Shown here piece by piece: positions 15,660 through 25,118 of a stretch of 64,000 bases of DNA. The notes under the pieces were generated by a model, which saw only the letters and a program-made list of their open reading frames with translations, searched no databases and had not been told where the DNA came from. The stretch lies in contig CALCZU010000013.1 of NCBI GenBank assembly GCA_937903155.1, positions 1 to 64,000 on the forward strand, in the 5' to 3' direction. The stretch comes from an uncultured Bdellovibrionales bacterium (GTDB taxonomy: Bacteria > Bdellovibrionota > FAC87 > UBA2466). The position numbers and the translations under genes are program-made. Positions within the stretch are counted from its first letter, which is position 1. Each line of letters begins with the position of its first letter.

Positions 15660-18600
15660 ATGCAAGACGAAGAGAAGTCATACAAAAAGCTGATCATTAT
15701 CGCGATTGTCGCGATCCTATGCCTTGCGGGCGCGGCAACGGGCGGCTTTTTTGCGTTCAAAAAGATCGTCGCGCAACTTCCATTGCGCTCGCAACAAAAA
15801 CTTGCGTCGCAAGGGATCACTTTTGCGTTCAAAGATCAAGGCGTCAGCCGAACAGGAACTTCTGTCGATATTTATAATTTTACGATTTCCGGAAAGTCGA
15901 TGAAGTATAAGTTCTCCGGAAAAGGAATTGGGGCTAATTTCACTTTCGGATTCTTACCGTTGCTTTCAGTGCACTTCCGAATCACCCAACCCGTGATTGA
16001 AAAAAATCCGGACTATGTCGAATCGACGGAAAAAGCGGCTCCTCAAACCAGTTCGAGACTTCTTTCAATCCTTTCTCCACTTGCAAGACTTATCCATTTT
16101 ACGTTTGAAATCGGAGAGTTTTCATTTCCTGAATTTGGACTTAGTAATCTCAATGCGACGGCATGGATTCCCACTTTTAAATTTGGAGGTTCTGGCATTA
16201 CTGATGTCAGCTTCTTTCACGAACTGCAACTCAGTACTCTTGATAGTTTCCCTCTCTTCCCCGGGCTTTCTTGGACGGGAACGACACTCTACCGAGACAA
16301 GAAAATTGTATTCGAAAACCACGGTCTTGGATTAGGACCTCTTGCCACTTTTTTCAGTGGCAATTACGACCCTGCTTCCGGGAAATGGAGTGCGGAAATT
16401 TCCAATGGGACAGGAGTCATCAAGCATAAGGAACAAGTCGTAAATCCCAAGAACGGTTACTGGCTTTCTTCTGTCACTGGTGAGTTGGGCGTAAAAATTT
16501 CTCTCCAAGGTGTCGGCACCGATCCGAATTCCCTTTTGGGCGAAGGGTCTGCCTACGGCAAAAATCTTCTATTGGGAATGAATCACAGTTTTGTGAGAGG
16601 AAATGTAAAATCTGACTTTGAGCTTTCATTCAAAAAAACGACTGCATTAGAAGTCGCGGCAAAAATGGAAGCGGATTTCACAGAGGCCTTAATTATTAAT
16701 AAAGACCTCTTCCGCAAAACGAAAGATGTTCCCCTGACACTGAAATTAGAAGTTCTTGGAAATGATCATACTTTTGAGATCAAAAGCGGAGAGTTTGTCT
16801 TTAACAATTTAAAATCTTCTTTGGGCGGAAGCTGGACTTACCTTCCTCAGAAAACTGCGAATTTGAAATTTGAGATTCCACCCGTCGTATTATCAGGATG
16901 GCAACAGTTCTTTCCGAAATTTCCATCATTAATTGCGAAAGGAAGTCTCGCAGCCTCAGGATCTTATTCAGGCTCCACAGATGACTGGAGGACGGCCGTC
17001 ATCGACCTCAATCTTCAAGCTCAAAACTTGAAAATCCCCATTCTAAAAAACTGGCTGCCCACCTCAGAGCTGATGATCGAAGGGCTCGGCATGATCAATT
17101 CAGACACGAAGTTAAATATCTCGTCTGGAGAAATTAAGACTCTCGCCACCAACACGCAACTCAACTTTAAAGATACAAAGATCAGTTATCGCGATCTCTT
17201 TTTGAAAGAAGATGGGACGCCGCTTTTATTAGACTTAGATGTAAGCTCCACAAAAGATCAGGCAGACATCAAAAAGGGACTTCTAAACTTGGGGGATTTT
17301 CACGCGACGACGAAAGGAAAAATTTCTAACTTCGCGGCCCCAATCGCCGATGTCAGCGTGTCCACCGATATGATGGATATCGAAGACATCGTGAAGTTCG
17401 CCCCCATTCTCAAATCAAAAACGATTTTGAATCCAAAAGGCGAACTTTCCGTAGCGGCAAAGATACAAGGTCCTATCACATCAAAAACGGGTCCAGATTA
17501 CTCAGCAGATATGCTTTTGAAGAAGTTTTCGTTTCAATACCTCCAAGAAGAGAAGAAAAAGAAAATTGAAGTCACTGATATCTCGGGACCGATCTCTATC
17601 AAACCCGGCTTTTTGCAAACGAAAGACTTGCTACTGCAGACGAAATCCTCCGAAGGTTTTCTCAGCATGTCCGTTGAGAACTTTACAGAACCTCAAGTTC
17701 ACTTCAATTTCCGAGGAAATCACTTCAAGCTCTCCGAATTCTACGATCAACCTAAAGCCAAACCGGTGGAAAATATCGCCATCGCCGCCACTGCCCGACC
17801 TGCCGACGATTTTAGAAAGATTCCTTTGCTTTCAAAGCTTAAAGCTCAAGGGGAGGCCACTTTAAAAACGGCCGACTTAGACTATGCGAAAGTGGATAAT
17901 CTTTTAATCAAGTTAAACTATGACAAGTTGATACTTTTAGTCGAGCCGCTCAGCTTTAATATTTACGGCGGAAGCATTTCCACGACGACCCGATGGGATG
18001 GCACGGAGAAAGATCCCGTAACCGAGCAAACCTTGCAGGTCACTGGCGTCGATGCAAATCAGTTTTTAACAAGCTACTCCGAAAAGGCGAAAGATCTGGT
18101 CCTCGGAAAACTAAACACTTCGTTTACTCTGAATTTCTCAGGGATAAAGCCTGAGGAAATCCAAAAATCCCTAAAGGGCAAAGGCGAGTTCTCGCTAAAG
18201 GACGGTTATCTAAAGACGATCCGCTTGACCCAAGAGCCCTTAGAATCGCTTAAAAAAATACCTCTTATTTCAAATAAAATCACAAAGACCGATTGGGATG
18301 AAAAATTTAATGACTTCAAGGGGATGTTCTCGGTGGAGAACAGCAAGCTTCTTATTTCTAATATCCTTTTTAAGAGTCCTTATTTTGAAGGTTCTAGTCA
18401 AAGTGCTGCTGTCGGATTCGATCAAAGCCTTGTCGCCGCAATCACTTTAATTCCTAATGAGACTTTACTGCCCGACGGAGTCGCCGACATGATTCGGGAC
18501 GAGAATGGGAAACCCTCCATTCCGATTCTCTTAGGCGGCCAGTTAAAGGCCCCGACAATTGCATTTGACTCAAATACCCTTTTACCGCGCACCAAAGACT

Positions 18601-18716
18601 ACTTAGTGAGACAAGCTGAAAAAGAAAAAGAGCGAGAGCTTACAGAGATTAAGAATAAAGCCGCGGGCGAAGCGAAAAAAATTCTAAAAAATAAATTAGG
18701 AAACTTCTTAAAATAG
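15660..18716 (+). CDS. AsmA-like protein
   Basis: A 1018-residue protein with one N-terminal membrane helix (about residues 10-32, rich in Ile/Ala/Gly) and a long beta-rich periplasmic body. The C-terminal region (about residues 790-960), with LNTSFTLNFSG, LKGKGEFSLKDGYL and repeated strand pairs, resembles the AsmA C-terminal domain. AsmA-like proteins are linked to phospholipid transport and outer membrane assembly. The C-terminus is Lys/Glu-rich and probably helical. It opens the polysaccharide region but is a separate unit. No ribosome site is evident before the ATG. Confidence 0.7.
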   Translation: MQDEEKSYKKLIIIAIVAILCLAGAATGGFFAFKKIVAQLPLRSQQKLASQGITFAFKDQGVSRTGTSVDIYNFTISGKSMKYKFSGKGIGANFTFGFLPLLSVHFRITQPVIEKNPDYVESTEKAAPQTSSRLLSILSPLARLIHFTFEIGEFSFPEFGLSNLNATAWIPTFKFGGSGITDVSFFHELQLSTLDSFPLFPGLSWTGTTLYRDKKIVFENHGLGLGPLATFFSGNYDPASGKWSAEISNGTGVIKHKEQVVNPKNGYWLSSVTGELGVKISLQGVGTDPNSLLGEGSAYGKNLLLGMNHSFVRGNVKSDFELSFKKTTALEVAAKMEADFTEALIINKDLFRKTKDVPLTLKLEVLGNDHTFEIKSGEFVFNNLKSSLGGSWTYLPQKTANLKFEIPPVVLSGWQQFFPKFPSLIAKGSLAASGSYSGSTDDWRTAVIDLNLQAQNLKIPILKNWLPTSELMIEGLGMINSDTKLNISSGEIKTLATNTQLNFKDTKISYRDLFLKEDGTPLLLDLDVSSTKDQADIKKGLLNLGDFHATTKGKISNFAAPIADVSVSTDMMDIEDIVKFAPILKSKTILNPKGELSVAAKIQGPITSKTGPDYSADMLLKKFSFQYLQEEKKKKIEVTDISGPISIKPGFLQTKDLLLQTKSSEGFLSMSVENFTEPQVHFNFRGNHFKLSEFYDQPKAKPVENIAIAATARPADDFRKIPLLSKLKAQGEATLKTADLDYAKVDNLLIKLNYDKLILLVEPLSFNIYGGSISTTTRWDGTEKDPVTEQTLQVTGVDANQFLTSYSEKAKDLVLGKLNTSFTLNFSGIKPEEIQKSLKGKGEFSLKDGYLKTIRLTQEPLESLKKIPLISNKITKTDWDEKFNDFKGMFSVENSKLLISNILFKSPYFEGSSQSAAVGFDQSLVAAITLIPNETLLPDGVADMIRDENGKPSIPILLGGQLKAPTIAFDSNTLLPRTKDYLVRQAEKEKERELTEIKNKAAGEAKKILKNKLGNFLK

Positions 18717-18747
18717 ACTTTCCTGCCAGGAAGCCGAATCAGTTGTG

Positions 18748-18756
18748 TGATAGAAT
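18748..18756 (+). promoter_or_regulatory. extended -10 of the GT4 gene, predicted leaderless
   Basis: TGA directly followed by TAGAAT (18751-18756) is an extended -10. The transcript would begin near 18763, about three bases before the ATG at 18766. No ribosome site and no good -35 is seen. Confidence 0.45.
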
Positions 18757-18765
18757 TCATCTAAG

Positions 18766-19908
18766 ATGGGTTCCAAGAAAATAGACATTGCCGTGGGTGG
18801 TTATTTTCATGCAGACCGATTGGCTTTAGCTTTACAAAGCGCCGGTCACGACCTCCGCCTGTTGACCACTTTTCCTGCATCCCGATTCCCGGAAAATATC
18901 CGCTCGACCGTCCGCTCTTTTCTTTTTCCTGAAGTGGTCTACCGCGGAATGAGAAAACTGCACTTGGAAAATCCAGGAGATCATTTCAAGATGTGGCGCT
19001 TTGGAAACGAAACTTCCCGTTGGATCGGAAAGACCAATCGACATTCGGATCTCTTCATCGGTTGGTCCTCTTTTTGCCTCGAAGCGCTGAGAAAAAAACG
19101 GTCGTCCTTTCAGGTTGTGATTCGAGATTCGGCCCACATTTCTAGACAAACAGAGATTTTGACGATGGAATACCAGAAATATGGGATTGAGCTCCCAAAT
19201 CGAAGTTTTTGCATCGAAAGAGAACTCGAAGAGTATGAATTAGCAGATTCGATCTGGGTCCTGTCGGAGTTCGCGAAGAAAACCTTTATTGAAAAAGGAT
19301 TTTCGGATTCAAAGCTTCATAAAATCCGTTTGGGCGCCGATCTGAGTCGTTTTAAACCCGATCTCACAAAAGCTGAGATCTCTCTCCCATTAAAAGTGAT
19401 TTATTTCGGTAATATTTCACTCCGAAAAGGAATCCCTTATTTGCTTGAAGGTACAAAAAAATTCAAAAAAAGTGAACTCACTCTGACGCTTGTGGGTAGC
19501 GTTGCAGAGGAGATGCAGGCGATTCTATCGAAATACCCCCATGCGAAATGGGTTCCTGCAATGAAACAAGAAAAACTAGCTGAATTTATTCGTGGCTTCG
19601 ATGTCTTTGTCTTCCCAACTTTAGAAGATGGATTTGGAATGACTTTGCCCCAAGCGATGGCAAGCGGCCTCATTCCTCTAGTGACTGACCACTGTGGCGC
19701 TGCTGAAATCGTCGATAACGGAAAAAATGGCATGATTGTCGCGGCCGCCAATTCACGCGCCATCGAAGAAGGACTTGAAAGTTGGATAGATAATTTAGCT
19801 GCACTCAACACACTTCGAAACAACATCCTCCGAATGGGAGAAGCAGTCTCATGGTCGGAGTACGATAGAAATGTTACTCACTGGGTGGAAAGTCTTTTCG
19901 CAGACTAG
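18766..19908 (+). CDS. family 4 glycosyltransferase
   Basis: A 380-residue GT-B glycosyltransferase. The second half carries the donor-binding core: VIYFGNISLRKGIPYLLEG near residue 210, then FVFPTLEDGFGMTLPQAMASG near residue 285. In the usual EX7E motif the second Glu is replaced by Gln (LPQAM). This occurs in some members but should be checked for activity. It likely adds a sugar to a surface glycan in the cytoplasm. It is convergent with the ABC transporter genes, with one base between the stops. Confidence 0.85.
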   Translation: MGSKKIDIAVGGYFHADRLALALQSAGHDLRLLTTFPASRFPENIRSTVRSFLFPEVVYRGMRKLHLENPGDHFKMWRFGNETSRWIGKTNRHSDLFIGWSSFCLEALRKKRSSFQVVIRDSAHISRQTEILTMEYQKYGIELPNRSFCIERELEEYELADSIWVLSEFAKKTFIEKGFSDSKLHKIRLGADLSRFKPDLTKAEISLPLKVIYFGNISLRKGIPYLLEGTKKFKKSELTLTLVGSVAEEMQAILSKYPHAKWVPAMKQEKLAEFIRGFDVFVFPTLEDGFGMTLPQAMASGLIPLVTDHCGAAEIVDNGKNGMIVAAANSRAIEEGLESWIDNLAALNTLRNNILRMGEAVSWSEYDRNVTHWVESLFAD

Positions 19909-19909
19909 A

Positions 19910-20716
19910 TCAGGCGGCCTTTTTTGCTTGTGTATAAAGCGGAATCACCTCACTGGGCTTACCGATTTCGACAATTTCGCCATCTTCCATGTAAATACAT
20001 TTGTGACAAAGGCTTGCAACCGCATCAATATCGTGACTGACAAATAAAATCGTGCGTCCCGTTCCCGCCATTCTGCGAGTTTTTTCGAGGCACTTCTGCT
20101 GAAAAGCGTGATCTCCGACAGCCAAGACTTCATCAATCATCAAAACTTGCTGATTCAAATGCGCCGCGACCGCGAAAGCTAAGCGGACATACATTCCGGA
20201 CGAGTAGCGTTTTACAGGTGTGTCGATATATTTTCCGATTTCAGAGAATTCGACGATTTGTTCAAGATGCTTATCGATTTCTTTTCTGCGCATTCCTAAG
20301 ATGGCACCGTTTAAATAGATATTCTCTCGTCCCGAAAGTTCCCCGTGAAAACCTGTACCCACCTCAAGAAGCGATGAAATGCGTCCTCGTATGAGCGCCG
20401 TTCCACTTGTGGGTTCGGTGATTCGCGAAAGGATTTTTAAGAGCGTTGATTTCCCGCAACCGTTTCGGCCAATCACACCAATGATTTCTCCATATTCGAC
20501 ATTAAACGAAACATCTTTAAGAGCCCACATGGAGTTGGGAAACGGTCCCTGCCGTCCCGTAAAGGGAGAGGGGGGCGCCAGTTGAACGGCGCGATTGCGA
20601 TAGCGCTGCCAAGAGCGATCAATGCTTTCTCTGAGCGTGTGCGATCCAATGATACCGAGATCATACAGCTTCGAGAGATGATTTACTTCGATGACGTATT
20701 TTTTATTGTTGCTCAT
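19910..20716 (-). CDS. polysaccharide ABC exporter, ATP-binding subunit (Wzt/KpsT/TagH type)
   Basis: A 268-residue ATPase with Walker A GRNGCGKST near residue 84 and signature YSSGMYVRLAFA in place of LSGGQ, as is typical of Wzt/KpsT/TagH transporters. Walker B is LMIDEVLAVGD, with a switch His in FVSHD. It powers export of O-antigen, capsule or a similar polymer across the inner membrane. It lacks the long C-terminal sugar-binding domain of some Wzt proteins, so chain-end recognition is unlikely. It follows its permease directly (stop and start are adjacent). Confidence 0.93.
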   Translation of the reverse strand: MSNNKKYVIEVNHLSKLYDLGIIGSHTLRESIDRSWQRYRNRAVQLAPPSPFTGRQGPFPNSMWALKDVSFNVEYGEIIGVIGRNGCGKSTLLKILSRITEPTSGTALIRGRISSLLEVGTGFHGELSGRENIYLNGAILGMRRKEIDKHLEQIVEFSEIGKYIDTPVKRYSSGMYVRLAFAVAAHLNQQVLMIDEVLAVGDHAFQQKCLEKTRRMAGTGRTILFVSHDIDAVASLCHKCIYMEDGEIVEIGKPSEVIPLYTQAKKAA

Positions 20717-21589
20717 TTAGACCGTATCAATGAAATTCTTTTCAGTTTTTGCGAATGCAAGAAGCCCTAGGATCAAAACGACAAACGAGATTGCAGACGC
20801 CGCGAATAAGCACTTATTTGTCCAATAACCTTGCCCTAAGAACGCTAAGCGGACTCCCTCAACAACCGTTGCCATGGGGTTAATAAAAATAAGAAAGCGC
20901 CAACGAGGAGGAAATTCCGTGGCTGGGAAAATGATTGGGGTCGCATACATCCAAAGCTGAATCATAAAACCTATCATATGGATCAAGTCGCGGTATTTGG
21001 CAGTTGCCGCGGCCATTAGAAGTCCGGCACCGAGGCTTAAGCAAATAGCGATTAAAAACAAATAAGGGACCATAAAAATCGTGTTTGTAAAATGAAGATG
21101 CGCGCCGACTTGCGTAAAAAACTTGAAATAGAAGTAGCAAACCATAAAGAGTGAAAACTGAATAAAGAACATCATGAATTTTGAAGCGATCGCAGAGAGA
21201 GGAGCGATGACTCGAGGAAAATAAACCTTACTCATCAAATGAGCATTCAAGACGAGCGAATTTGCGGCACCTTCGAAAGACTGACCGAAATATCCCCAAG
21301 TGGCTAATCCGCAAAGATAAAATAAAATGGGAGGAACGCCATCTGTCGGAAGCTGAGCAATGTTTCCAAACACAACGGTAAAAATGCCAGAGAGTAAAAG
21401 GGGTTGAATGATGTACCAAAGAGGTCCTAAAACCGTCTGCCGGTATTTCGAAATAAATTCTCTCTGCACAAATAAGAATAAGAGATCTCGGTATTCCCAG
21501 AGTTCGCGAACGTTAGGCAAAGAAAAACCTGGCTTCGCTGAAATCAAAATCTCGTATTCAGAGATATGTTTTTTATTTCTTCTAAGCAT
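20717..21589 (-). CDS. polysaccharide ABC exporter, permease subunit (Wzm type)
   Basis: A 290-residue ABC-2 type permease with about six membrane helices. The N-terminal REFISKYRQTVLGPLWYIIQP is the hallmark of Wzm/KpsM/TagG permeases. A TTG at 21607 would add six residues; I prefer the ATG at 21589. With the downstream ATPase it forms a full exporter. The 188-base gap to the divergent flippase holds the promoters. Confidence 0.93.
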   Translation of the reverse strand: MLRRNKKHISEYEILISAKPGFSLPNVRELWEYRDLLFLFVQREFISKYRQTVLGPLWYIIQPLLLSGIFTVVFGNIAQLPTDGVPPILFYLCGLATWGYFGQSFEGAANSLVLNAHLMSKVYFPRVIAPLSAIASKFMMFFIQFSLFMVCYFYFKFFTQVGAHLHFTNTIFMVPYLFLIAICLSLGAGLLMAAATAKYRDLIHMIGFMIQLWMYATPIIFPATEFPPRWRFLIFINPMATVVEGVRLAFLGQGYWTNKCLFAASAISFVVLILGLLAFAKTEKNFIDTV

Positions 21590-21717
21590 GGTTAAAAAGG
21601 TTCTCAACTAACATATCGGTCGAATTGTTGTGAAATCTTAACAATTCTCTCAAAAACAGTAACGCGACGTGTTTCGCAAATACTTTTCCGCACAGGCGCC
21701 GCGTTAAACATTAAGTT

Positions 21718-21746
21718 TTCAGAGAATACGGACTCGAGGATATAAT
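21718..21746 (+). promoter_or_regulatory. promoter of the flippase gene
   Basis: A perfect TATAAT (21741-21746) lies 17 bases after TTCAGA (21718-21723). The start codon is at 21778, giving a leader of about 25 bases with no evident Shine-Dalgarno. Confidence 0.55.
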
Positions 21747-21777
21747 GACCCCTAAAGTCCTCTCCTCATAAAATCGA

Positions 21778-23151
21778 ATGAAGAACCCAGTCCATCAGCG
21801 AGTCCTTAAAAATCTTTTTTCGTCTTCTGTTGCCCAAGGGATTTCAATTGTTATTCAACTCACGCTGATCCCGCTTTATCTTAAATTCTGGGGACAAGAG
21901 GTTTTGGGTCAATGGTATCTCTTGCAGTCCGTTGCGAACTGGCTGTTTATTTCTGATCTGGGTTTGTTTGGTGCTCACGCGACGGAGCTGACTTTGCTGG
22001 TTTCTGAGAAACGTTTTGCGGAGGCGCGTCCACTCTTAAGAAGCGTTTCTACGCTCACATTTATTTCATCGTTCTTCCTTCTCACATGTCTAGTAACGCT
22101 TTCAAGTCTCGGTGGGTTTTGGGAAAAGCTTGGCATCTCACCTTCGGCGAATCATCTTTCTCTCATCACGTTTCTTATGTGCCTGCATCATTTTCTGATG
22201 CAACGAACCGGTCTTTTATACGATATTTTCAGAGCGCACGGTCAAATGAGTCGGGGGACGCATTGGAATACGTTTATGCGGTTCTCAGAGTTCACTCTTT
22301 CTGGGGTGATTGTCATTCTCGGTGGACAGATGACTCAAGTGACTTTTGGGCTCGTGATTGTCCGAGCCGTTGGTTACTTCGCCATGTTTCGGAATGTGCG
22401 AGAATCGTACTCCGAATTGGGTTTTAAATTTTTCCCTTCTCTTTCTCAGGCTGTCGACTTGAAGGCAGTGCGAAGGCTCGCGCGACCTTCCTTTTCTTTC
22501 CTTCTTTTTCCTCTCGCCGATAGAATCAAATTCGACGGAACAAGCCTCGTTTTAGGATCTCTTTTTGGCCCTCCAGTCGTTTCGGCGTTTAACAGCGTCC
22601 GTACGCTGGCAAACGCTGTTTACCAAGCAAGTGCTCTGTTTCGCACCTCCGTGCTCCCTGAATTTTCCATAGCGTTCGCCTCAAAAAAATATGACGAGGC
22701 AAGAGTCGCTTTTTTGCAGTGTCTTTTAATTTCGTTTTTCATCAATGCGTTCGCGTCGCTTTTTTTGTTAACGTATGGGGCTACGATTTACGAGTTTTGG
22801 ACACACAAACTCATCCACTTTGATCCGGTTTTGCTTCAAATCTTCTTGCTATCGATCGTACTTCACGGTGTTTGGAGCAATGGTGCACTTCCGGCACTGT
22901 CCGTGAATCGTCACTATCAAATCAGTATTGCTTTGGTGACCTCTTCTGCGCTAGCGCTTTTATTTTCGTCAGCACTTGCATTCGCTTTTTCCTATCAAGC
23001 CTTTGCGATCGGTTTTCTTCTCAATGAACTGATTCTAATTCCGATCGTTTTCAAAGAAAGTTTGAAAGTCTTGGAGTTTAAGTCGGGGGATCTTCAAATT
23101 ACACTGGGAAGGCTTCTCAAGGCGCAAGGCATCAAAGTAAAAAAAGCGTAA
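21778..23151 (+). CDS. polysaccharide flippase, Wzx/MOP family
   Basis: A 457-residue integral membrane protein with 12 or so hydrophobic segments. The start (VLKNLFSSSVAQGISIVIQLTLIPLYLKFWG) is typical of oligosaccharide flippases of the MOP superfamily. It probably moves lipid-linked oligosaccharide to the periplasmic face. Its presence beside a Wzm/Wzt ABC exporter suggests two export routes or two glycans in this region. It may be co-transcribed with the deacetylase 28 bases on. Confidence 0.83.
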   Translation: MKNPVHQRVLKNLFSSSVAQGISIVIQLTLIPLYLKFWGQEVLGQWYLLQSVANWLFISDLGLFGAHATELTLLVSEKRFAEARPLLRSVSTLTFISSFFLLTCLVTLSSLGGFWEKLGISPSANHLSLITFLMCLHHFLMQRTGLLYDIFRAHGQMSRGTHWNTFMRFSEFTLSGVIVILGGQMTQVTFGLVIVRAVGYFAMFRNVRESYSELGFKFFPSLSQAVDLKAVRRLARPSFSFLLFPLADRIKFDGTSLVLGSLFGPPVVSAFNSVRTLANAVYQASALFRTSVLPEFSIAFASKKYDEARVAFLQCLLISFFINAFASLFLLTYGATIYEFWTHKLIHFDPVLLQIFLLSIVLHGVWSNGALPALSVNRHYQISIALVTSSALALLFSSALAFAFSYQAFAIGFLLNELILIPIVFKESLKVLEFKSGDLQITLGRLLKAQGIKVKKA

Positions 23152-23167
23152 GGAAAAGCCCTCGTAG

Positions 23168-23173
23168 TATAAT
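23168..23173 (+). promoter_or_regulatory. -10 box of the deacetylase gene, predicted leaderless
   Basis: A perfect TATAAT ends six bases before the ATG at 23179, so a transcript from it would start on or next to the start codon. A -35 is not clear. The gene could instead be read from the flippase promoter. Confidence 0.4.
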
Positions 23174-23178
23174 TAGGA

Positions 23179-24042
23179 ATGCCCTCTCCCCACAATATCC
23201 TCTCGATTGACGTTGAAGAATGGTTTCATATTTTAGAACTGAGTTCCACTCCAACTTTGTCAGAATGGGACAAGCTTGAAAATCGGATTGAAAAAAATTT
23301 TTCAGCTCTCTTGAAGTTTTTGGACGCTCATCAAACGAAAGCTACTTTTTTCACTTTGGGTTGGGTCGCCGAGCGCTATCCTCATCTAGTTCGTGATGCC
23401 GCAAAAGCGGGACACGAAATTGCATCCCATGGATACGGGCATCAGATTGTTCACACACAGACTCGCAAAGCCTTTTATGACGACATCAAAAAAGCCAAAG
23501 ACGCGCTTGAATCCGCTTCAAATCAAAAAGTCTTAGGTTACCGTGCACCCGGATTTTCAATTACAAAAGAAACTCCGTGGGCTTTCGAAGAGATTGCCCG
23601 TGCGGGATATGTTTACGACTCGAGCGTTTTCCCTGGCAAACATGGACACGGGGGCATTGCGGACAGTCCACTTGCGCCCTACGACATTCAAACTCCTTTT
23701 GGAGTGCTTCATGAGTTTCCAGCGACCGTTGTCGAGTTGCTCGGGCGTCGCGCCTGTTTCTTTGGGGGTGGATATTTGCGGCTTTTTCCCTATCCCCTGA
23801 TAAAAAAGATGTCGAGACGGGTAGAAGGTGAGGGTCGCGGCGTCGTTTTCTATCTTCACCCACGCGAAATTGACCCCGACCACCCTCGGTTGAAAATGGG
23901 CTTACTTCGATATTTTAAATCCTATACCGGCCTGGCTTCGACTCTTCCAAAACTAAAACGTTTGATTGAAGATTTCCGCCCCGTTCGGTTTCAAGATTGT
24001 CTTTCGCCAATTCTCGCGGAGAAAGCAGCATGCCCAAGGTAG
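23179..24042 (+). CDS. polysaccharide deacetylase, DUF3473 type
   Basis: A 287-residue NodB-fold deacetylase. It starts NILSIDVEEWFH, where the catalytic Asp and metal-binding residues sit. ATFFTLGWVAERYPHLV and HEIASHGYGHQ (zinc-binding His pair, near residue 85) follow, and the C-terminal part has YLHPREIDPDHPR, the DUF3473 signature. In other bacteria such proteins occur in exopolysaccharide loci tied to PEP-CTERM/exosortase systems. It probably deacetylates GlcNAc-containing polymer. The gene overlaps the next by 13 bases. Confidence 0.88.
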   Translation: MPSPHNILSIDVEEWFHILELSSTPTLSEWDKLENRIEKNFSALLKFLDAHQTKATFFTLGWVAERYPHLVRDAAKAGHEIASHGYGHQIVHTQTRKAFYDDIKKAKDALESASNQKVLGYRAPGFSITKETPWAFEEIARAGYVYDSSVFPGKHGHGGIADSPLAPYDIQTPFGVLHEFPATVVELLGRRACFFGGGYLRLFPYPLIKKMSRRVEGEGRGVVFYLHPREIDPDHPRLKMGLLRYFKSYTGLASTLPKLKRLIEDFRPVRFQDCLSPILAEKAACPR

Positions 24043-25118
24043 CGCCGCTAAAAAAAGAGAACTGGTCAGTACGCCGAGCGACAGCATCGGACCGAGAAGG
24101 CATTTTAAAACTTCACGAAAGAGCTTTTCAAAAGAAAATGACTCCATCCCAGTGGGATTGGCAGTTTCTTCAAAACCCATACTTGCAACCCTTGATCTGG
24201 ATTGCGGAAACGCCCAGTGGACAGATCGTAGGCCACTATGCAGTCGTGCCTGTTCCGTTTCGCATGAGGGAAAAACAAACGCACGCGGGATACTCTATTT
24301 TGAGCATGATCGATCCGGACTTCCAAAGACAAGGAATGTTTCAAGTTCTTGAGGGCTCGACAAGAGACACTCTGGAAAAGATCGACATGGGACTCGTCGC
24401 AGGTTTCCCCAATGAGAATTCGGTTCCTGTTTACACACGTTATTTGGGATGGTTAGAGCTTGGAAAAAAAATCCCAGTTTATTTTAAAGTTATCGATCTA
24501 GAAAATCTTCTCGAATCAAAAATAGGAAAGCTCGCTGCAAGTTTAATCGCTTCAGTTTTGTCCCCACTTTGCCGAATGACATTTTTAGCTCGTCCTCTCC
24601 GTGACCCAACCTTGATTGTAAAAAAGATCACACAGCTGGATGAGCGTTACGACTTTCTTTGGAAGAAATTTTCCGAGCCGTTTCATTTTACTACCGAACG
24701 CACGCGCAAATACTTCGACTGGCGTTATTCGATGAACCCGAAAGAGTACGAGATCTTAAGCGTCGAAAGAGGCAATCAACTTCTAGGGATTGCCGCGTTT
24801 CGAGTGGATGACCGTTACGGGTTCAAAATGGCTTATCTCGCAGATCTGATTTTTGATCCTAATGAACCTAGCGCGGCTCAATCGTTAGTCAGCTCCATAG
24901 ACCACGAGCTTAAAAAAAAGAGTGTCGGAATGATAACCTCTCTGGTGCTTCCACATCCCTTAATAAAAGAAGTTCTTTCTAAATCAAAATTTTTTCCAAT
25001 TCCCGATTTTCTTCTTCCCCATCGCATGCATTTTGGTTTTCGCGCGTTTAAAACACAAGAGCGGATGAAACTCGCCAATGAGTGGTTAATTACCTGGTCG
25101 GATCACGATATCGTTTAG
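24030..25118 (+). CDS. GNAT-family N-acetyltransferase
   Basis: A 362-residue protein starting at the ATG at 24030, preceded by GGAGAAA. An earlier in-frame ATG at 23997 is deeper in the preceding gene. Its N-terminal domain has the acetyl-CoA site pattern (DPDFQRQGMFQVLEG) and QNPYLQPLIWIAE. A second acetyltransferase-like half follows, with YFDWRYSMNP as in the exopolysaccharide-associated GNAT group. It likely acylates a sugar or amino sugar of the local glycan. Its TAG stop overlaps the TAA stop of the convergent gene (25115-25118). Confidence 0.75.
   Translation: MPKVAPLKKENWSVRRATASDREGILKLHERAFQKKMTPSQWDWQFLQNPYLQPLIWIAETPSGQIVGHYAVVPVPFRMREKQTHAGYSILSMIDPDFQRQGMFQVLEGSTRDTLEKIDMGLVAGFPNENSVPVYTRYLGWLELGKKIPVYFKVIDLENLLESKIGKLAASLIASVLSPLCRMTFLARPLRDPTLIVKKITQLDERYDFLWKKFSEPFHFTTERTRKYFDWRYSMNPKEYEILSVERGNQLLGIAAFRVDDRYGFKMAYLADLIFDPNEPSAAQSLVSSIDHELKKKSVGMITSLVLPHPLIKEVLSKSKFFPIPDFLLPHRMHFGFRAFKTQERMKLANEWLITWSDHDIV

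Noticed and set aside
15551..15877. Open frame overlapping the start of the AsmA-like gene
   Set aside because: It has no similarity or ribosome site, and the AsmA frame is long and has a membrane anchor.
21228..21419. Small open frames within the ABC permease gene
   Set aside because: They are shadows in other frames without features.
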